From assembly GCA_937906455.1 (NCBI GenBank), contig CALCYT010000023.1:1-37679 (forward strand): a DNA stretch of 37,679 bases, in the 5' to 3' direction. Position 1 is the stretch's first letter. The number at the start of each line of letters is the position of its first letter. This DNA comes from an uncultured Bacteroidales bacterium (GTDB lineage Bacteria > Bacteroidota > Bacteroidia > Bacteroidales > F082). The position numbers and the translations under genes are program-made. Below are positions 33,227 through 37,679 of the stretch, one piece after another. The notes below the pieces were generated by a model. The model saw nothing but the letters and a program-made list of their open reading frames with translations, did no database searches and was not told the origin of the DNA.

Positions 33227-34870
33227 ATGAAAAAGCATCTCATTATAATTCTTGCGTTGCTTTTTGCGCTCACGTCGTGCGACTCCGACTTGCGTCGCGC
33301 AAAACGCTATTACCGGCAGGCGCTGGAGGTTGCGGCAGCCGACCCCGACAGCGCGCTCATACTTATCGACAGCGTGCTCAATATCATGGTGTTTCTCGAT
33401 GACGACATCCGCATGAACATGTCGCTGATGCAGGCCGAGGCGATTTTCACCCATCCCGACGGCGAAAGACGAGAGTTGTCTGACCGCATAAAGGCAAAGA
33501 AGATTTATACCATGCCCGAATTGGAGCGCTCCGCCAACTATTTTGCCGAAAAGAAAGACTACCGCAAAGCCTCCTGCGGCGCACTCTACAGCGGATATGT
33601 GTTAAGAAAACTTCGCGACGACGACGCTGCAATGGTATGTTTCAAAGACGCTGCGAAATATGCCGAGATTAATGGTGATTCACTGAGCTTCGCACGAGCG
33701 AATTATAATATTGCAAGATTGCTATATCAAAAGTTTCTTGATGAAGAAGCTTTGCCTGTTATAAAAACAGCCGATGCATATTTCGGCACTAATTATGATG
33801 AACGCGCATTGGCTAAAAATTTAATGTCATTGTCTTATTTTGATCAACTTGATTTCATTGGAGCCGAAAAATGTCTGGAACAAGGTTTGGCTTATGCTAA
33901 TAAAAGCAATTCAAACTACGCGTGGCGTAAAATCATGAACAACTATTCAGTCTGTTACCGCGAGCAAGGAAAATTTGATGAGGCAATAGATTGTTTAAGA
34001 CAAATAAAAACATGTGATACGACGACCAAAATCTTGCAATATTTAAATCTGGCGAAAACATTTACAAAATTCAATGAATATGACTCTGCCGGTATTTACT
34101 ATCAAAATGTTCTTAATCTATTATCTGCAGCTGATATCAAATTTGAAACAACAGTTTCGACATACGCAGCCTTGTCAAATTTTACTGAATTGCAAAAAGA
34201 TTATCTGCAATCATTGAGATATATGAAAATGTGTAGATGGTTTGAGTATCAATTCCAAGATTCACTGCGAAAAGACAACTTATATCATATTCAACGTCAA
34301 TACGATTACGAGACCTTGCAAAACGACATGAACCGCCGTATAATTTCAAATTATCGGATTGAGATAATGCTGGCTGTGGTGGTGATCATCGTTTTAGCGG
34401 TAGCCCTTGTTTTGTATTACCGGATTATTCAAAATAACAAGAAAGAGGCTGAGATGAAAGCCACGCTTTTGAGGGTTATGAAAGATAACGAGGATCTTAT
34501 CCAAGACAAATCTAATAGCTTATCAGAGAAATTAAGGTCGATGCAGCGTCTTGAGATTTTGACAAAAGACCAGAAAGACAAATATCTGCTGAGCAATCTC
34601 GAAAAAGAGATGTTTGGCGACAAAAAACATTGGGAGGTGATGACAGATTTGTTCAACACAATATATCCGGGACTTTATGATTCATTAAAAGAAAAATATC
34701 CCGATATGAGCGAGCTTGAGTGCCGGGTATATATGCTCTCCAACTTCAATCTCACGCGTCTCGACGAGGCTTTGCTCCTCGACGTGAGCACCAGCGTCCT
34801 TGACAAAGCCCGCGGCAAGGTGAAAAAACTCCAGGAACAAGAAAACCTGTTCACATCTATCATTAATTAG
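33227..34870 (+). CDS. membrane-anchored TPR regulator with C-terminal HTH-like domain
   Basis: A 547-residue probable signal-sensing regulator. It begins with a lipoprotein-like signal (MKKHLIIILALLFALTSC). Several TPR-like helix pairs follow across about residues 25-360, then one transmembrane helix (about 379-401) and a coiled coil. The C-terminal region YPDMSELECRVYMLSNFNLTRLDEALLLDVSTSVLDKARGK.. resembles a degenerate LuxR-type helix-turn-helix. Proteins of this plan are common in Bacteroidota and usually control adjacent genes. Base composition is mosaic: sampled 60-base windows give 65% GC at 33301, 28% at 34021 and 58% at 34741. It lies just before a secreted-protein operon that it probably controls. 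DNA binding from the membrane is inferred. Confidence 0.75.
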   Translation: MKKHLIIILALLFALTSCDSDLRRAKRYYRQALEVAAADPDSALILIDSVLNIMVFLDDDIRMNMSLMQAEAIFTHPDGERRELSDRIKAKKIYTMPELERSANYFAEKKDYRKASCGALYSGYVLRKLRDDDAAMVCFKDAAKYAEINGDSLSFARANYNIARLLYQKFLDEEALPVIKTADAYFGTNYDERALAKNLMSLSYFDQLDFIGAEKCLEQGLAYANKSNSNYAWRKIMNNYSVCYREQGKFDEAIDCLRQIKTCDTTTKILQYLNLAKTFTKFNEYDSAGIYYQNVLNLLSAADIKFETTVSTYAALSNFTELQKDYLQSLRYMKMCRWFEYQFQDSLRKDNLYHIQRQYDYETLQNDMNRRIISNYRIEIMLAVVVIIVLAVALVLYYRIIQNNKKEAEMKATLLRVMKDNEDLIQDKSNSLSEKLRSMQRLEILTKDQKDKYLLSNLEKEMFGDKKHWEVMTDLFNTIYPGLYDSLKEKYPDMSELECRVYMLSNFNLTRLDEALLLDVSTSVLDKARGKVKKLQEQENLFTSIIN

Positions 34871-34876
34871 TTGTCC

Positions 34877-34931
34877 TGGGCGGCGCCCTTAACGCCATTA
34901 ATGGCATTAATGGCGTTAAGGGCGCCGCCCA
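34877..34931. repeat. 55-nt perfect palindrome (27-bp arms, 1-base centre)
   Basis: Arms at 34877-34903 and 34905-34931 pair completely around G34904. The outer half is GC-rich (GGCGCC blocks) and the inner half ATTAATGG-type. It begins seven bases after the regulator stop. As RNA it would be an extremely stable hairpin, yet neither side has an adjacent T-tract, so it is not a textbook terminator. It fills much of the gap 34871-35114. Confidence 0.95.
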
Positions 34932-34956
34932 AAACCTTGGATTTTTTCAAAAAAAG

Positions 34957-35042
34957 TTTGGATAGCCCAAATTGTATCATGTTGTAAATCAATTCTTTAT
35001 AAAATTTTTGCCAACAAATTTTTTGGATGGCAGTTTGGATGG
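34957..35042 (+). promoter_or_regulatory. TTTGGAT repeats, possible operator
   Basis: TTTGGAT occurs at 34957, and the longer TTTGGATGG at 35022 and 35034, a 12-base spacing that is close to one helical turn. A shorter TTGGAT is at 34937. The last copy covers the -33 element of the next promoter, a typical place for an activator to contact. The TPR-HTH regulator just upstream is the natural candidate. Confidence 0.5.
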
Positions 35043-35063
35043 GGCAATGTTGTGATACTTTTG
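35034..35063 (+). promoter_or_regulatory. promoter of the secreted-protein operon
   Basis: TTTG (35034-35037), 18 bases, then TACTTTTG (35056-35063) match the -33/-7 consensus. The first start codon follows 51 bases downstream. Confidence 0.75.
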
Positions 35064-35114
35064 CAATCGGAATTCCACAAAAAAAAGATTTCGAATAGTT
35101 AAAAGTATTACAAC

Positions 35115-35519
35115 ATGAAAAAAGTAGTTACATTAATTTTAGCAGGCTTCCTTAGCGCAGGTGCCATTGAAGCTGTAGCGATAGGACACCAAGACATTCC
35201 TGAACAAATCGAAACCCCTGATGATCCACCATCAGATTATTCTGTTGTTGTTTTACGTGGTAACTTGAACTACAATGTTGGTCCAAACTCCATTGAAGCA
35301 TATCATAGTAAAAACTCGGTTCAAATCTGTTTCCACCAAAACTTCGGATATGTAAACATTACATTAATGAGTGAAAACGGCAGCGTGGTTTACAACAACA
35401 CTGTTAACACTGCCGTTCAGCAAACGTTTTACATCCCTCTTTCCGGCACATCAAGTGGCAACTACACCTTAATATTAGACAATGCCAACGGCTATGCCGA
35501 AGGAGAGTTTGTAAGATAA
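35115..35519 (+). CDS. DUF3244-like small exported protein
   Basis: This 134-residue secreted protein has a signal peptide (MKKVVTLILAGFLSAGAIEA, cleavage near 20-24) and a single Ig-like β-sandwich. Its pattern (YVNITLMSENGSVVYNNTV..., then SSGNYTLILDNANGYAEGEF) fits the DUF3244 family of Bacteroidales. Such domains look like the sorting-domain fold but lack the T9SS end signal. The function is not known. It is the first gene after the strong promoter and the only one in the group with recognised structure-like features, so it is probably the most highly made. Confidence 0.75.
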   Translation: MKKVVTLILAGFLSAGAIEAVAIGHQDIPEQIETPDDPPSDYSVVVLRGNLNYNVGPNSIEAYHSKNSVQICFHQNFGYVNITLMSENGSVVYNNTVNTAVQQTFYIPLSGTSSGNYTLILDNANGYAEGEFVR

Positions 35520-35567
35520 CAATACCTTTAATTAACAATATTTACTAATAAATCAAATTTCAAAACT

Positions 35568-36269
35568 ATGGTAAAAAAATCAAAAATCGTTGCCACAGTC
35601 GCAACATTGCTCATCGCAGCAGCAGGAGTGATCACAATTGAGGCCTGCAACAAGAAAAACGAAACTTCTGTTGAACCAACAACCGTACAAAACTACAGAA
35701 AACCACTCGCGACATACGACCACAACCATAGAACGATGACGTATTCCTTTGATTTGGAGAAAATTAATGCTGATTTCAACCGGAGTGTGTCAAAAACAAA
35801 CGAAGGCAGATACATTGTTGAATCTATTGAGATTCTTGATGATGCTCCCACAGATGCTGAAGTTTGTCCTGAGATTAAAATTGTTGTAATTGACACAGAA
35901 GAAGAAACATCAACAACAACATGGCTCATGGATGCATTTGCTACAAAAAATGTTAATAATGGCAGTACCATATATTTCCTTGATATTGAAGTTGAAAGTG
36001 GCAATTATGCATTTGCAACTAACAATGAAGACGGGACCGTTGTGGCTTGTCAAGTGGTTAATGGTGAAATTAACAATATTAGTTACGCATCAGGTGAAGG
36101 TTGGAATCCAAGGTGGGCTATTTCATGCAAAGCCAAAAACCGTACAAATTGTAGAAAAATTAAAGTGGAACCACATTTTTGGTCTTGTACAGAATGTTCC
36201 AGTGGTGAATGCAATATGGAAGACTCTTGGCTTTTAAAATTTTTAACAGAGCTTGTAAGTATTTTTTAA
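35568..36269 (+). CDS. unrecognised exported protein with cysteine-rich tail
   Basis: I do not recognise this 233-residue protein. It opens with a signal-like segment (KIVATVATLLIAAAGVITIEAC) whose Cys27 could carry a lipid, followed by a polar linker. A mixed β-like middle holds one cysteine (DAEVCPEIKI), and a tail of about 50 residues holds clustered cysteines (ISCKAKNRTNCRK, WSCTECSSGEC). The tail ends in a hydrophobic stretch (WLLKFLTELVSIF). The cysteine spacing suggests disulfides or a metal site. It lies 48 bases after the DUF3244 gene and 12 bases before a thioredoxin-like gene that could act on it. The style resembles short-lived Bacteroidales exported peptides, but no known family is claimed. 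Confidence 0.7.
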   Translation: MVKKSKIVATVATLLIAAAGVITIEACNKKNETSVEPTTVQNYRKPLATYDHNHRTMTYSFDLEKINADFNRSVSKTNEGRYIVESIEILDDAPTDAEVCPEIKIVVIDTEEETSTTTWLMDAFATKNVNNGSTIYFLDIEVESGNYAFATNNEDGTVVACQVVNGEINNISYASGEGWNPRWAISCKAKNRTNCRKIKVEPHFWSCTECSSGECNMEDSWLLKFLTELVSIF

Positions 36270-36281
36270 TTTTGTTGTTTG

Positions 36282-37544
36282 ATGAAAAAAAATGTTTTGT
36301 TTTTAATGCTTGCCGTGTCGCTGTGTGGCTTCGCGGCAAGCCAAAACATCAGACCATATCAATTTAGCATCAAGACTGAAAAGAAGTTTTCAGCGCAAGC
36401 TAAAACAATGGCTGATAACAACCATTTCCTGTTTTTCACTTTCAATAAGGAAGTTAGACAGGACGGCAAATATTTGTGGGACAGGACTTATGACGTATTC
36501 ATCGACCACGGCGATGACAATCTGGTTATGATTTGCGACCATGAGTTCGACAATTACTATCTTGTCACAAATGATTCCGTGTTGAATATAGACAAAGAAA
36601 GAAGAGATCTAACGATTTTCAGGAAAAAATCAAAATCCAGCGAGTTTTACGATGTCGGTGCAGAGAACTTTATTTCCCAAATCAAGGGCGTTGATTATTA
36701 TCTCATACCTCTGAAAAAACATTGCAGGATGAAACATGGCGATTTACTCGTGGAAAGCAGTGACACTATCATTCGCGGAACAAGTTTTACTAAATATATA
36801 GGGCATTCTGGAATTAGATATTTGTATAACGAGGATACCGACAGATATGATATCCCATATGATGACATTTCTTTGGCTTATGTCAACAACGAAACTAACT
36901 ATCTTGACAGCGTTTACACTACGAATATCACCGACAACGAATTTAAGAACGAGACTATAATAAAGGTGCTCAGCGTCAGTAATGATAATATGTATCCATT
37001 AATTGACTCAATATTTGATTTCACCAACAAATCGTATGTCGGCTATTCTGTCCACGACAATTTGAATCCTCCAGCAAGTATCTTGGGCACACGAAACACA
37101 AGCTTCACAGATGAAGTGCTCGATTTTCCGTTGGTGAGTTTGAATGGCGACACCACAACGATAAGAAAGGAAGAAAGTTGGTTGTTTCTTGACTTTTGGT
37201 TTATAGGATGCGGTCCGTGTGTGGAGAGTTTCCAGAAAATCAGACATGAGCAGGACTCGCTTGGCTATAGGATACTTGAACAGGAAGGCATAAAAATGCT
37301 GTTGATAAATGAATTCAGCGACAATGCGGAACTTATCATGGAAAGGATGGAGAAATACAATATCGATGACATAATCTACACAGCCAAGGGGTTCAACAAG
37401 GTTTATAAAGCTTCGCCATGTCCATATATAATCCTTGTTTCCCCGGACAAACAAAAAGTTTACGAAGTCGCAGGCAAAGTCGGTGACTGCTATCAAGAGC
37501 TTTTGAAAGCGAAAGAAAAATTTGAAATAAATATAAATAACTAA
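36282..37544 (+). CDS. TlpA/thioredoxin-like exported protein with novel N-terminal region
   Basis: A predicted periplasmic thiol-disulfide protein of 420 residues. The signal peptide is MKKNVLFLMLAVSLCGFAAS. About 270 residues of unrecognised β-rich sequence precede a C-terminal thioredoxin fold (about 285-415). The redox motif is CGPC at 310-313 (FWFIGCGPCVESF), with the cis-Pro segment SPCPYIILVSPD further on; its extra cysteine just before the cis-Pro is unusual. I set the start at ATG 36282, since TTG at 36279 is open but unlikely. The next gene starts 5 bases after its stop. A role in disulfide exchange on neighbouring cysteine-rich proteins is inferred. Confidence 0.85.
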   Translation: MKKNVLFLMLAVSLCGFAASQNIRPYQFSIKTEKKFSAQAKTMADNNHFLFFTFNKEVRQDGKYLWDRTYDVFIDHGDDNLVMICDHEFDNYYLVTNDSVLNIDKERRDLTIFRKKSKSSEFYDVGAENFISQIKGVDYYLIPLKKHCRMKHGDLLVESSDTIIRGTSFTKYIGHSGIRYLYNEDTDRYDIPYDDISLAYVNNETNYLDSVYTTNITDNEFKNETIIKVLSVSNDNMYPLIDSIFDFTNKSYVGYSVHDNLNPPASILGTRNTSFTDEVLDFPLVSLNGDTTTIRKEESWLFLDFWFIGCGPCVESFQKIRHEQDSLGYRILEQEGIKMLLINEFSDNAELIMERMEKYNIDDIIYTAKGFNKVYKASPCPYIILVSPDKQKVYEVAGKVGDCYQELLKAKEKFEININN

Positions 37545-37549
37545 CAATC

Positions 37550-37679
37550 ATGAAAAGATTTGTTTTATTGATAAGTGCGATGCTTTTGACATTTGCAATC
37601 AATGCCCAAATCAAAGGGCACAACGGGGCTGTCATTGCATTTAGCAATACTATATACAGTTATGACACAATATCAAAAG
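37550..37679 (+). CDS. exported protein, 5' end only (cut by the window edge)
   Basis: An open frame starts at ATG 37550, five bases after the thioredoxin-like gene, and runs without a stop to the window edge (43 codons). It begins with a signal peptide (MKRFVLLISAMLLTFAINAQ) and the first mature residues IKGHNGAVIAFSNTIYSYD. No family can be recognised from so little. It is clearly part of the same operon. Confidence 0.75.
   Translation, partial: MKRFVLLISAMLLTFAINAQIKGHNGAVIAFSNTIYSYDTISK

Noticed and set aside
34877..34931. Palindrome as an ordinary rho-independent terminator
   Set aside because: No T-tract follows on either strand, and the arms are far longer than usual.

Overview
The window looks like a chromosomal segment of an uncultured gut-type Bacteroidales (phylum Bacteroidota). 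The evidence is the repeated TTTG / TAnnTTTG promoter elements in place of sigma70 boxes, and start codons without strong Shine-Dalgarno sequences. It also includes an outer-membrane β-barrel protein with a carboxypeptidase-like N-terminal domain, a thiamine TonB receptor with a PnuT-type transporter under a TPP riboswitch, a DUF3244 protein, a TPR-HTH membrane regulator, and an exported nuclease ending in a type IX secretion sorting domain. I see no prophage, insertion sequence, CRISPR array or rRNA.

Layout. Positions 1-410 hold the 5' part of a minus-strand tRNA (probably tRNA-Gly) with a repeat-rich leader. Positions 411-9482 are mostly housekeeping: mutS (minus) diverging from a TrmH/SpoU methyltransferase, an OmpA-family protein with a strong terminator, deoxynucleoside kinase and folK (minus) diverging from sppA, and a Bacteroidota-type acyltransferase. 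Positions 9451-13582 (minus) hold an ABC-F ATPase, a T9SS-exported endonuclease I, a DUF5618-like protein and a six-helix membrane protein distantly like MntP. Tryptophanase (minus, 13673-15049) has a near-perfect promoter and diverges from a β-barrel protein (15197-17824) followed by an M13 zinc peptidase. A shared hairpin at 19965-19998 separates M13 from the converging operon.

Positions 20007-28416 (minus) form one apparent six-gene operon: MMPL/RND-type exporter, LolA-like carrier, acyl-AMP ligase, acyl carrier protein, PlsC-like acyltransferase and M16 lipoprotein peptidase. The first five correspond to the loading, transfer and export parts of aryl-polyene/flexirubin clusters, but no ketosynthase, ketoreductase or dehydratase is present. 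The simplest inference is a system that activates a fatty acid onto a dedicated ACP, transfers it to an unknown acceptor, and moves the lipid to the outer membrane. This is the best candidate for an undescribed system here. Upstream on the same strand lie a DUF1846 protein and the thiamine uptake pair (TonB receptor and PnuT) under a TPP riboswitch.

Positions 33227-37679 (plus) look accessory: more AT-rich, with a membrane-anchored TPR-HTH regulator of mosaic base composition, a 55-nt near-perfect palindrome, a promoter with in-phase TTTGGATGG repeats, and then an operon of secreted proteins (DUF3244 protein, cysteine-rich unknown protein, CGPC thioredoxin-like protein, and a further exported protein cut by the window edge). 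This resembles a sensor-regulated envelope or secreted-protein system whose function I cannot name.
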